A stretch of DNA of 19,864 nt, taken from an uncultured Bacillota bacterium. Its GTDB lineage: Bacteria > Bacillota_I > Bacilli_A > RFN20 > CAG-631. The stretch is from positions 1 through 19,864 of the forward strand of contig CAJJXN010000023.1 in the NCBI GenBank assembly GCA_905197115.1, in the 5' to 3' direction. Under the pieces are notes generated by a model. That model made no database searches, was not told where the DNA came from, and saw only the letters and a program-made list of their open reading frames with translations. Position numbers and translations under genes: made by a program. Positions 1 through 7,408 of the stretch are shown in pieces; within the stretch, counting starts at the first letter, position 1, and each line of letters begins with the position of its first letter.

Positions 1-2
1 CG

Positions 3-506
3 ATACAAGTTTATCCATCCGATCAAATTATCAATGAAAAAATAAAAATTTATGAAACTTTTGGATGGGAAGTCATCTCTAATCAAAGATGTCAAGAATT
101 TACAGGATCTACACAAAATGCATCTGGGGGAACAACGGACCATTATTCAACTTTTAACAAAATTACTTTTTCAAGAGATAAAGATGCCAGATGGTATAAT
201 GAAATTGTAAAATTAGAAAATGAATGGTATGACATTAATAAAGAACTAGATTATATCGAAGATCGCTATCCTAAAAATACTTATAAACCATTGAATAGCT
301 TTATAGCTCTTATGTTATTATGCGCCATTATTCCAGGAATTATTTATATTATGATGAATAAAAAGAAAAAGAAAAAAGCCAATGAAGCATATAAAAAAGC
401 GTGTGCAGAATATGACAAAGAATATGGTCCTAAAATCCAAGAATTAAAAAGAAAATTAATGGCCATTGAAGAGAAGACTGAAGAAGTTTTCGCGATGTAT
501 AGATAA
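3..506 (+). CDS. Membrane-anchored protein of unknown function (C-terminal part; 5' end outside window)
   Basis: The reading frame is open from base 3 to the TAA at 504-506 and gives 167 residues with no start in the window before a TTG at 291. The gene therefore begins upstream, and the TTG is not a credible start because the open frame before it is protein-like (for example FGWEVISNQ and ITFSRDKDARWYNEI). The visible part has a polar domain of about 97 residues, then one hydrophobic segment (FIALMLLCAIIPGIIYIMM, about residues 99-117). A lysine run (KKKKKK) and a charged helical tail of about 45 residues follow. The positive-inside rule would place the tail in the cytoplasm and the polar domain outside, though the missing N-terminus could change this. 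I do not recognise the family and assign no function. A terminator follows directly. Confidence 0.75.
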   Translation: MQVYPSDQIINEKIKIYETFGWEVISNQRCQEFTGSTQNASGGTTDHYSTFNKITFSRDKDARWYNEIVKLENEWYDINKELDYIEDRYPKNTYKPLNSFIALMLLCAIIPGIIYIMMNKKKKKKANEAYKKACAEYDKEYGPKIQELKRKLMAIEEKTEEVFAMYR

Positions 507-540
507 AAAAAGGTATAGTCAATTAAGACTATACCTTTTT
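507..540. terminator. Bidirectional intrinsic terminator between convergent genes
   Basis: A perfect 14-bp inverted repeat (AAAAAGGTATAGTC at 507-520, GACTATACCTTTTT at 527-540) surrounds a 6-base loop. It has A/T tracts on both sides, so it can end the upstream plus-strand gene and the minus-strand ATPase gene whose stop codon lies at 548-550. Confidence 0.9.
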
Positions 541-547
541 AAATACA

Positions 548-3500
548 TTATTGTTCATTTTTTTGAATTTCATTTTTACGAAGCAAATCACTAAACAATC
601 GAACAATTGGAATAGTTGATAAAATAATAACCATACATAAGAGCATATTGGTTAATCCAGGCATTTTATAGATTCCAAAATAACTAGGTAAGAATGCAAT
701 TAAAAGTGAAATTAAAATAAGCATAGAAACGAAAATAATAGCTCGATAAGTATTCATTGGTCGACAAGTATTATAAAGAATAACAAGACCTACATAAGTA
801 ATACATAATACACACATAGATGAAACTTCTTCCGCATCGGATAAATCAAATGAATTTCTCGTTCCCATAAAATATACAGCAAATACGGATAGGAGTAAAA
901 CAAAAGCACTTGGTAAGCAATTCGCAAAAACATTCTTTAAGAAGTTTCCTTTTATTTTTTGTTTGTTAGGTTGAATGGCGATAAAGAATGCTGGAACTCC
1001 AATAACAAAAGATTCAAGTAGCATAAGTTGTTTTGTGACAAATGGATAACCATTGACAAACATTTTAGAGAAAATAATTGTAATGATTGTTAAAGTCATC
1101 GTAAATAAAGTTTTCATTAAGAATAAGGAAGCTGAACGTTGAATATTATTAATGATTCGACGGCCTTCTTCAACAACTTTCGGCATACTTGCAAAATTGG
1201 AATCCATTAATACTAAGTGAGAAACGTTTCTGGCTGCTTCTGAACCGCCTGCCATCGCAATACTACAATCGGCTTCTTTCATTGCTAAAATATCGTTTAC
1301 ACCATCACCTGTCATTGCAACTGATTTTCCTTTTTTCTTTAAAGATTTAACTAATATCGCTTTTTGTTCAGGAGTAACGCGGCCAAATACGGTATATTCA
1401 TCGGCAATAGTTTCGACATCTGCAGCGCTTAAACCTTCTAAACTTACATAATCTTGAGCATTTTCAATTCCCACACGGGTGGCAATTTCAGAAACGGTAG
1501 CAGGGTTATCCCCTGATATAACTTTAACCGCTACACCATTTTCATTAAACCATTTGATCGTATCTTTTGCATCTTCACGAATATGGTCTTCTAATATAAA
1601 TAAAGCTATAGCTGTATTTGTGGATGGTATTTTATCGCCTTTAATTGGCATATCAGTTTGAGCAAGCATTAAAACACGATAACCACTAGAAGCTTTCTTG
1701 TTTACAATTTGTAATAGTTTTTTACTTTTTCCAGTATAAACAAATTCAGGAGCCCCTAAAATAAAAGTTCCTATTCCACCTTCAAAGGTAACTGCTGATA
1801 ATTTTCGACTTGAAGAGAATGGTAAAACAAATTTCTTTTTATACTCAACATTTATACCAAATCGATTTTGTAAAGCAATCGAAGTTTGGTTATTGTCTTC
1901 AACTGCATTTAAGAACGATCCCATTATCAGATCGACATCAAATTCTTTTTCTTTTCCTAAAGTAATAACTTCTTTTACCTTCATTGTTCCATCTGTGATG
2001 GTTCCAGTTTTATCTAGACACAATACATCAACACGAGCGAGCATTTCAATACAATATAATTCTTGCACTAAAGTTTTATGTTTTGCTAATTTTAAAACGC
2101 CAACAGCAAGAGCCATACTTGTAAGTAAAAACATTCCGGCAGGAATCATCCCAATTAAAGAACCCGCGGTTTTCGTTACCGTTGAATAAATAACTTGTTC
2201 GTTAAAACTAGCTGTTCCTTTTGCATAACCATGTGATTTAACATTTAATTCAATATTTAATTGTTCTGCTGAAGATGTTAATTTTTTAGTCGTCATGGAA
2301 TTGCCTTGAGTATCAAATTTCAAAGCCTTTTCTGTCTCAGAAGAATAAAAAGCATCTTTTCCTAAATTAAAATTACATTCATAATCGGTATATTCACTTT
2401 TAAAAGAGAAATCATTAATTGATAATAAAACATTATTTGCATTATCAGAAACTGTAATATAATTTAATCCAATATTGCCTGATATTTTTTTTGTATAAGT
2501 CACTTTAATTCTTTCAATCGTATTGGTGATTTCTGGAGCAAGACTTTCATTTGTGACAGTTCGAACTGTATATTTATTATAATTTAAGTGATCAATGTTT
2601 TCTACTTTACCAATAAAAATAGATTTACCTGAACTTGTAACACCATAAACATTAAATTCGCCTTTTGTATTATAAGTTGCATCTGCAGCAGCAGCTTTAG
2701 CTGAATTGAAATTCGTTAAACCTACAAATAATCCTAATGGTATAATAATAACCCCGATGATACTTACAACCATTTTTAAAGAACGCAATAATTCTGATTT
2801 TGGTTTACTATATCTTTTGGCTTTCGCTTGTAATTTTTGAATATAGCAATCTTTTCCAACCTTATCAACTTGTGCTTTACATGAGCCAGACGAAATAAAA
2901 CTTCCAGCATATAAACGATCTCCAATCGTTTTTTTAACGGGTACAGATTCCCCTGTTAATAAAGCTTCATTTACTTCTATATTTCCATCTTTAACAATAC
3001 AGTCTACACTAATTTGTTTTCCATTTTTTAAGACGATAATATCATCTAAAACTAAGTCTTTAACAGGAATTTCTTTGTTTACTCCATCTCGTATTACAGT
3101 TGAGGTAGGAGCTGTTACAATTGTTAGTTTATCAATGGTATGTTTCGCCTTAATTTCTTGATAAATCCCAATGCTTGTATTTAAAACTAAGATAAGAGCA
3201 AAAAATAAATCTCCCCATGAACCTACTAAGATTAAAGCAATAGCAATGATGACACACAAAACATTAAAGAAAGTAAATATATTACTAAAAAAGATTTGTT
3301 TGTATGTTTTAGAATAAGTCTTAGTAGTATTATTGACTAATTCAGAAAGAATTCTTTCATTAACTTGGGTTTCGTTTAACCCTTGATTTAAATCAGGATA
3401 ATAGCGAGTTGCGGTGTTTGACCGTGAAGTAGCATCTACTTCCTCCATAGTTAAAATGGGTTCATCTTCACTTTCATTTGCATCTTTGCGCTCAAAAATT

Positions 3501-3730
3501 TTTGTCCATTTCTTTTTATCTTTTTCAACTTCATTATTTGCATGAGTTAACTTTTTTTTAGCTGCAGCTTCTTTAATTTTTTGAGCTAAAAGTTCTTCTT
3601 TATTTAACTCATCTGTTTCAAATTCATCTAAAGTAATGTTAGTTGAAGCTTGCGTATTTTTGCTTTTTAATTCAGTAGAGTCATCATCTATATCTTCTAA
3701 GTTAAAAAGGTTACGATCTTTTTCTTCCAT
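548..3730 (-). CDS. Cation-transporting P-type ATPase, CtpE-like, with a large external insertion
   Basis: Integral-membrane ATP-driven ion pump of 1060 residues. In order: a charged Lys/Glu-rich N-terminal tail (about 1-108); TM1-2 (about 147-190); an actuator domain with TGES at 259-262; TM3 (about 318-340); an external stretch (about 341-515); TM4 with IPAGM at about 529-533; the phosphorylation motif DKTGT at 573-577; a short nucleotide-binding domain; TGDGVND at 807-813; and about six C-terminal TM helices. The TM4-to-DKTGT region (LLTSMALAVG...LVQELYCIEMLARVDVLCLDKTGTIT) resembles CtpE-type pumps, so calcium is a possible substrate, but this is inference. I chose the ATG at 3730 because it is preceded by AGGGGGATAAAA. 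An in-frame ATG at 3745 overlaps that ribosome-binding site. The gene is probably monocistronic. The TM3-TM4 insertion and the PAG in place of PEG are unusual and discussed as findings. P-type ATPase is near certain; ion and subfamily are not. Confidence 0.93.
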   Translation of the reverse strand: MEEKDRNLFNLEDIDDDSTELKSKNTQASTNITLDEFETDELNKEELLAQKIKEAAAKKKLTHANNEVEKDKKKWTKIFERKDANESEDEPILTMEEVDATSRSNTATRYYPDLNQGLNETQVNERILSELVNNTTKTYSKTYKQIFFSNIFTFFNVLCVIIAIALILVGSWGDLFFALILVLNTSIGIYQEIKAKHTIDKLTIVTAPTSTVIRDGVNKEIPVKDLVLDDIIVLKNGKQISVDCIVKDGNIEVNEALLTGESVPVKKTIGDRLYAGSFISSGSCKAQVDKVGKDCYIQKLQAKAKRYSKPKSELLRSLKMVVSIIGVIIIPLGLFVGLTNFNSAKAAAADATYNTKGEFNVYGVTSSGKSIFIGKVENIDHLNYNKYTVRTVTNESLAPEITNTIERIKVTYTKKISGNIGLNYITVSDNANNVLLSINDFSFKSEYTDYECNFNLGKDAFYSSETEKALKFDTQGNSMTTKKLTSSAEQLNIELNVKSHGYAKGTASFNEQVIYSTVTKTAGSLIGMIPAGMFLLTSMALAVGVLKLAKHKTLVQELYCIEMLARVDVLCLDKTGTITDGTMKVKEVITLGKEKEFDVDLIMGSFLNAVEDNNQTSIALQNRFGINVEYKKKFVLPFSSSRKLSAVTFEGGIGTFILGAPEFVYTGKSKKLLQIVNKKASSGYRVLMLAQTDMPIKGDKIPSTNTAIALFILEDHIREDAKDTIKWFNENGVAVKVISGDNPATVSEIATRVGIENAQDYVSLEGLSAADVETIADEYTVFGRVTPEQKAILVKSLKKKGKSVAMTGDGVNDILAMKEADCSIAMAGGSEAARNVSHLVLMDSNFASMPKVVEEGRRIINNIQRSASLFLMKTLFTMTLTIITIIFSKMFVNGYPFVTKQLMLLESFVIGVPAFFIAIQPNKQKIKGNFLKNVFANCLPSAFVLLLSVFAVYFMGTRNSFDLSDAEEVSSMCVLCITYVGLVILYNTCRPMNTYRAIIFVSMLILISLLIAFLPSYFGIYKMPGLTNMLLCMVIILSTIPIVRLFSDLLRKNEIQKNEQ

Positions 3731-3766
3731 TTTTATCCCCCTCATCTACTTGAACTATCTTTTATA

Positions 3767-3795
3767 ATTGTATCGTAAACAAAATTGGATTTCAA
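3767..3795 (-). promoter_or_regulatory. Promoter of the P-type ATPase gene
   Basis: On the minus strand, TTGAAA (3790-3795) and TACAAT (3767-3772) are separated by 17 bases. They lie about 40 bases upstream of the chosen ATG. This is a good housekeeping sigma-factor match. Confidence 0.65.
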
Positions 3796-3818
3796 ATAAA
3801 ATAATATATTATTTTATT
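3795..3818. repeat. Perfect 24-bp A/T-only palindrome between hemW and the ATPase promoter
   Basis: AATAAAATAATA is followed directly by its reverse complement TATTATTTTATT. It covers the hemW stop codon and touches the upstream edge of the ATPase -35 box. It could be a weak hemW terminator or a protein-binding site. It has no G or C and no loop, so an RNA hairpin would be weak. Confidence 0.5.
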
Positions 3819-4914
3819 CTTGTAGAAAATATTGCAAAATTTGGTTCATTAACAAACTTCCTTGAAAAGTAGTATGAACATGAGTTTTAGAAACTTTAAT
3901 CCATTTTTTCTCTTCAAGTTCCTTTAAAATATTTGAATATTTATCTAAAAAATTAACTTTAAATTTGTCATAAAATGTTTTCAAAGAAAGACCCTTATCT
4001 AAACGAAAACGAAGCATAATTTCTTCAAACATTTGATCTTCTTTACTTAAGTGAGTAATTTCCTTTTGATATTTTTTTTGGTTATAGAAACTTAAATTAC
4101 GCGTATTTGTGTAACGAATAGAATCTACATAACCACTTGCTTGTAGACCAATAGCATCATAGTGCATATTTTTCCAATATATTTGGTTGTGTTTACTTTC
4201 AAAGCCTTTTTTAGCAAAATTAGAAAATTCATATCGTTTAAATCCATATTTTTTCAATGTTTTATAAATCGTCGTATACATTTGTGCTTGAATTGCATCA
4301 TCTAAATCTTCATATTTGTGATAAAAAATCGTGTTTTTCTCGATAATTAACGAATAATAAGAAATATGTTTTAAAGGTAGCGTCATTAAAATATCCAAGT
4401 CTTTTTGTACATCCTCAACCTTTTGAAAAGGTAAAGCATAAATCATATCTACATTTAGATTATAGATATATTGACTTGCTAATAAAATATTTGAAATTGC
4501 CGACTCTTTTGTATGTTTTCGATTACAAAGTTGAATCCATTTATCTTGAAAAGTTTGAATGCCAACACTCAACCGATTCACACCATATTTCTTTAATAAA
4601 GTGAGCAATGAAAGGTCGATATCTTCTACATTACATTCAAAAGTAAATTCATAATTTTTACTAAGTTTTGATTGAAGCTTAGAAAACAATGTTTCTAAGA
4701 TAGGAAGGGGAATGCAACTTGGGGTTCCTCCACCAATATAGATGGTTTTGTATTTATGCGTTTTAAGATGTTCTAATTCAAAAAAAAGCGACTTAAAATA
4801 GTCATTTACAAATTGAGTTTGATAAATAACTTTCGCAAAGTCGCAATAAGCACAAATATTTTTACAAAAAGGAATGTGAATATATAAAGCAGTAGGATTA
4901 GACTTCGTCTTCAT
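3814..4914 (-). CDS. hemW: HemW-like radical SAM protein (heme chaperone family)
   Basis: The 366-residue length is usual for HemW. The radical-SAM iron-sulfur motif is CKNICAYCDF (Cys17, Cys21, Cys24). The residue two after the last Cys is Phe, where true HemN coproporphyrinogen dehydrogenases have a fourth Cys, so HemW is favoured. Other family marks are YIHIPFC at the N-terminus, IGGGTPS near residue 62, and HNQIYW near residue 240. HemW binds heme and is thought to deliver it to respiratory proteins; it was long annotated as an oxygen-independent coproporphyrinogen oxidase. Nothing else in the window concerns heme. The ATG at 4914 follows AAGGA by 7 bases and lies inside the end of the upstream small gene (17-base overlap), suggesting coupled translation with it and lepA. 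The order lepA-hemW is common in Firmicutes. Confidence 0.9.
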   Translation of the reverse strand: MKTKSNPTALYIHIPFCKNICAYCDFAKVIYQTQFVNDYFKSLFFELEHLKTHKYKTIYIGGGTPSCIPLPILETLFSKLQSKLSKNYEFTFECNVEDIDLSLLTLLKKYGVNRLSVGIQTFQDKWIQLCNRKHTKESAISNILLASQYIYNLNVDMIYALPFQKVEDVQKDLDILMTLPLKHISYYSLIIEKNTIFYHKYEDLDDAIQAQMYTTIYKTLKKYGFKRYEFSNFAKKGFESKHNQIYWKNMHYDAIGLQASGYVDSIRYTNTRNLSFYNQKKYQKEITHLSKEDQMFEEIMLRFRLDKGLSLKTFYDKFKVNFLDKYSNILKELEEKKWIKVSKTHVHTTFQGSLLMNQILQYFLQE

Positions 4915-5110
4915 AATTTTTTCCTTCTTCTACCTCTTCTTCTTGCAATAAAAGGTCAAGATTGGATTTCATATTTTCCTCTTCTTCTTTCGTATATACA
5001 CCTAGTTTAGCTTTTTTTCGAATAATCCAAGCAGCTAAAATTAATAAACTTACAACTAAAACAACAATTAAATAACCCATTAATCCGCCTGGTTCAACAA
5101 AACTAATCAT
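4898..5110 (-). CDS. Small single-pass membrane protein of unknown function
   Basis: This 70-residue protein has a short external N-terminus (MISFVEPGG), one strongly hydrophobic helix (about residues 10-30), the basic stop-transfer RKKAK, and an acidic cytoplasmic tail with several Glu runs (EEEE, QEEEVEEG). I chose the ATG at 5110 because AGGAG (5119-5123) precedes it by 8 bases. A longer in-frame start at 5164 would overlap lepA and has no such site. The gene lies 40 bases after lepA and overlaps hemW by 17 bases, so it is probably co-transcribed and translationally coupled with hemW. I do not recognise the family. Reality as a gene is supported by the ribosome-binding site, the coupling and the membrane-protein composition. 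Confidence 0.75.
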   Translation of the reverse strand: MISFVEPGGLMGYLIVVLVVSLLILAAWIIRKKAKLGVYTKEEEENMKSNLDLLLQEEEVEEGKNYEDEV

Positions 5111-5129
5111 ATTATCAACTCCTAACTTT

Positions 5130-5138
5130 ATTATAGCA
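5130..5138 (-). promoter_or_regulatory. Possible extended -10 element between lepA and the small membrane gene
   Basis: The minus strand reads TGCTATAAT (extended -10, TGn-TATAAT) with no convincing -35. The predicted start point would fall on or beside the AGGAG of the small gene, which is awkward. TATAAT also arises often by chance in DNA this AT-rich. Confidence 0.3.
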
Positions 5139-5150
5139 TATTTTATTGTA

Positions 5151-6959
5151 TTAATCATCATCAACTGAAAGAACTGTCATGAATGCTTCTTGTGGAATAT
5201 CGACATTTCCAATTTTTTTCATTCGTTTCTTTCCTTCTTTTTGTTTTTCAAGTAATTTCTTTTTACGTGTAATATCACCGCCATAGCATTTAGCTAAAAC
5301 ATCTTTACGTAATGCAGCAATGGTTTCACGAGCAATAACTTTTCCATTAATAGCCGCTTGAATTGGTACTTCAAATTGTTGACGAGGAATAATTTTGCGT
5401 AATTTTTGACAAATAATTTTTCCGCGATTATAGGCAAAATCGCGATGAACAATACAACTCAAAGCATCGACAATGTTATTATTTAATAAAATATCCATTT
5501 TAACTAATTTTGAAGGCAAATATTCGTCTAAAACGTAATCAAAAGATGCAAATCCTCTAGAGCACGATTTTAAACGATCAAAAAAGTTATAAACAATTTC
5601 TGCTAAAGGTAATTTATAAATTAAATTCATTCGATTATCATCAATATATTTTAAATCAACATAAATACCACGTTTTTGTTGACAAAGTTCCATTAAAGGG
5701 CCAATGTATGTTTGTGGAGTCATAATTGTTGCTAAAACATAAGGTTCTTCGATGCGATCGATTTTTTGGACATCTGGAAGTTTAGCAGGATTATCTAAAG
5801 TAATCATCGTTTTATCGGTTAAATAAACATGATAAATTACAGAAGGAGCAGTAGCTACTAAATTAAGATTATATTCTCTTTCTAAACGCTCTTGAATGAC
5901 ATCCATATGAAGTAAACCTAAGAATCCACAGCGAAAGCCAAAGCCTAATGCTTGTGAGGTTTCATTTTCATATTGTAATGCAGCATCATTTAGTTTTAAT
6001 TTTTCTAAAGAATCTTTTAAATCTTGATAATCTTGAGCATTAACAGGATACAATCCACAAAAAACCATTGAATTTAAAGGACGATAACCCGGAAGAGGTT
6101 CTTCTACTCCATTTTCTGCTGAAGTAATGGTATCCCCAACACGAACATCCACAACCGTTTTAATTGCAGCTGCAACATAACCAACTTCTCCAGCAACAAG
6201 TAAATCTTTTTTTACTTCTTTAGGCGTACGAACTCCCACTTCGACGACATCAAAAACCGCATTCGTTGCCATCATTTTGATTTTATCTCCAACTTTAAGT
6301 GTTCCATCAACGACTCGAATAAATGCCACAACACCACGATATTGATCATAAACAGAATCGAATATTAAAGCTTTTAAAGGTTTGTTTTTATCGCCCATTG
6401 GTGGTGGAACATTTTTAATAACTGCTTCTAAAACATCTTTAACATTTAAACCTGTTTTTGCTGATATTAAAGGAGTATTATCACAAGGTAAACCAATAAT
6501 GTTCTCAATAGATTCTTTTACTCTTTCAGGATCTGCATTCGGTAAATCGATTTTATTGATAACTGGAATAATCTCTAAGTTATTATCTAAAGCTAAATAA
6601 ACATTAGCTAAGGTTTGTGCTTCAATTCCTTGAGAAGCGTCTACAACTAAAACCGCTCCTTCACAAGCAGCTAAAGAACGAGAAACTTCATAAGTAAAAT
6701 CGACATGCCCTGGAGTGTCAATTAAATGAAGAGTATATTCTTGATGGTCATCAGCTACATATTTTAATTGAATAGCGTTTAATTTAATGGTAATTCCTCT
6801 TTCGCGCTCTAAATCCATTTCATCTAATAATTGTTCTTTCATTTCACGTTTTTGAACAGTATTTGTGAGTTCTAAGATACGATCCGCTAAAGTAGACTTT
6901 CCATGGTCGATATGAGCAATAATAGAAAAATTGCGAATTTTTGATTGATCAATACTCAT
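5151..6959 (-). CDS. lepA: Elongation factor 4 (LepA), ribosome back-translocase GTPase
   Basis: The 602 residues match the usual LepA length. GTPase motifs are in order: AHIDHGKST (15-23), RGITI (54-58), DTPGH (81-85), NKID (135-138) and SAKTG (166-170). The LepA-specific C-terminal domain is recognisable from KCYGGDITRKKKLLEKQKEGKKRMK onward (about 557-582), which separates it from EF-G and BipA. LepA acts on stalled or mistranslocated ribosomes and influences ribosome biogenesis; it is usually dispensable. The ATG at 6959 is preceded by a strong AGGAGAGGG. It is the first gene of a minus-strand operon continuing to the small membrane protein and hemW. No key residue appears to be missing. 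Confidence 0.98.
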   Translation of the reverse strand: MSIDQSKIRNFSIIAHIDHGKSTLADRILELTNTVQKREMKEQLLDEMDLERERGITIKLNAIQLKYVADDHQEYTLHLIDTPGHVDFTYEVSRSLAACEGAVLVVDASQGIEAQTLANVYLALDNNLEIIPVINKIDLPNADPERVKESIENIIGLPCDNTPLISAKTGLNVKDVLEAVIKNVPPPMGDKNKPLKALIFDSVYDQYRGVVAFIRVVDGTLKVGDKIKMMATNAVFDVVEVGVRTPKEVKKDLLVAGEVGYVAAAIKTVVDVRVGDTITSAENGVEEPLPGYRPLNSMVFCGLYPVNAQDYQDLKDSLEKLKLNDAALQYENETSQALGFGFRCGFLGLLHMDVIQERLEREYNLNLVATAPSVIYHVYLTDKTMITLDNPAKLPDVQKIDRIEEPYVLATIMTPQTYIGPLMELCQQKRGIYVDLKYIDDNRMNLIYKLPLAEIVYNFFDRLKSCSRGFASFDYVLDEYLPSKLVKMDILLNNNIVDALSCIVHRDFAYNRGKIICQKLRKIIPRQQFEVPIQAAINGKVIARETIAALRKDVLAKCYGGDITRKKKLLEKQKEGKKRMKKIGNVDIPQEAFMTVLSVDDD

Positions 6960-6985
6960 ACTTACCCTCTCCTTAACGATTTTTA

Positions 6986-7014
6986 ATTATAACATTTTTT
7001 TAAGATAATCACAA
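6986..7014 (-). promoter_or_regulatory. Promoter of the lepA operon
   Basis: On the minus strand, TTGTGA (7009-7014), a 17-base spacer and TATAAT (6986-6991) form a near-consensus sigma-A promoter. A TGT directly before the -10 gives an extended -10. It lies back-to-back with the promoter of the divergent XRE gene. Confidence 0.8.
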
Positions 7015-7034
7015 ACTTTTTTAAAGAAGTAAGC

Positions 7035-7063
7035 AGGTCCTTTCTTGTAATTTAAAAAGACCT
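7035..7063. promoter_or_regulatory. Imperfect dyad over the XRE gene promoter (candidate operator)
   Basis: AGGTCCTTTC (7035-7044) and AAAAAGACCT (7054-7063) form an inverted repeat matching at 8 of 10 positions. It is centred on the -35 box (7045-7050) of the following gene, as expected for an autorepressor site. No binding data exist; this is inference from position. Confidence 0.35.
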
Positions 7064-7073
7064 AAATTATAAT
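7045..7073 (+). promoter_or_regulatory. Promoter of the XRE regulator gene
   Basis: TTGTAA (7045-7050), a 17-base spacer and TATAAT (7068-7073). The hexamers and spacing are identical to those of the endonuclease promoter at 9383-9411. Confidence 0.8.
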
Positions 7074-7098
7074 AAAACTATAAAAGAGGTGTTAAGGG

Positions 7099-7362
7099 AT
7101 GTTATATCGTAAAATGAGAGGAATTAGAAGTGATTTAGGTTTAACTCAAGAAGAAATGGCACAATATTTAGGTATTAGTATTCGTGCTTATCGTAACAAA
7201 GAAAAAGGCATGGCTCCATTTAGTCAAATCGAAATGATTTTAATTATGAAAAGAGCCAATTTGACATGTGAAGAAGCGGGTCAAATCTTTTTAAGTTTTG
7301 AGTCAAATGAAGAATTGTATAAATATTTTTTACCTAAATTAGTTTATGATGTAAATCGTTAA
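7099..7362 (+). CDS. Small XRE-family helix-turn-helix DNA-binding protein
   Basis: The protein has 87 residues. The N-terminal half reads as a Cro/C1-type helix-turn-helix: MRGIRSDLGLTQEEMAQYLG (helices 1-2, about 6-25), then SIRAYRNKEKG (recognition helix and turn, 27-37), then a helix FSQIEMILIMKRAN. The remaining ~35 residues are acidic and aromatic, lack a recognisable sensory domain, and could mediate dimerisation. It probably represses or activates a small regulon, perhaps including itself through the dyad over its promoter. The ATG at 7099 is preceded by AGAGGTG at about 9 bases. The next gene, a CotE homologue, starts 46 bases after the stop with no obvious terminator between, so the two may be co-transcribed. 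The specific target is unknown. Confidence 0.85.
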   Translation: MLYRKMRGIRSDLGLTQEEMAQYLGISIRAYRNKEKGMAPFSQIEMILIMKRANLTCEEAGQIFLSFESNEELYKYFLPKLVYDVNR

Positions 7363-7390
7363 CATAAAAAGAATAAACATTTCATATCCT
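7361..7390 (+). promoter_or_regulatory. Weak sporulation-sigma-like promoter upstream of the CotE homologue
   Basis: AACATAA (7361-7367) and CATATCCT (7383-7390) are 15 bases apart. CATATCCT matches the Bacillus sigma-E -10 consensus (CATACANT) at most positions; the -35 match is poor. In AT-rich DNA such a match may be chance. Confidence 0.2.
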
Positions 7391-7408
7391 AAAATAAGGG
7401 TGATTGAA

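Noticed and set aside
291..506. Independent 71-residue gene starting at TTG 291
   Set aside because: The same frame is open and protein-like back to base 3 and no ribosome-binding site precedes 291, so this is the tail of a longer gene.
3731..3745. Upstream ATG at 3745 as start of the P-type ATPase
   Set aside because: This ATG overlaps the AGGGGG that serves as ribosome-binding site for the ATG at 3730, so the downstream start is preferred.
3814..4914. HemN coproporphyrinogen dehydrogenase instead of HemW
   Set aside because: The fourth Cys of HemN (CxxxCxxCxC) is replaced by Phe, which marks HemW.
5111..5164. Longer start at 5164 for the small membrane protein
   Set aside because: It would overlap lepA and lacks a ribosome-binding site, while the ATG at 5110 has AGGAG at good spacing.
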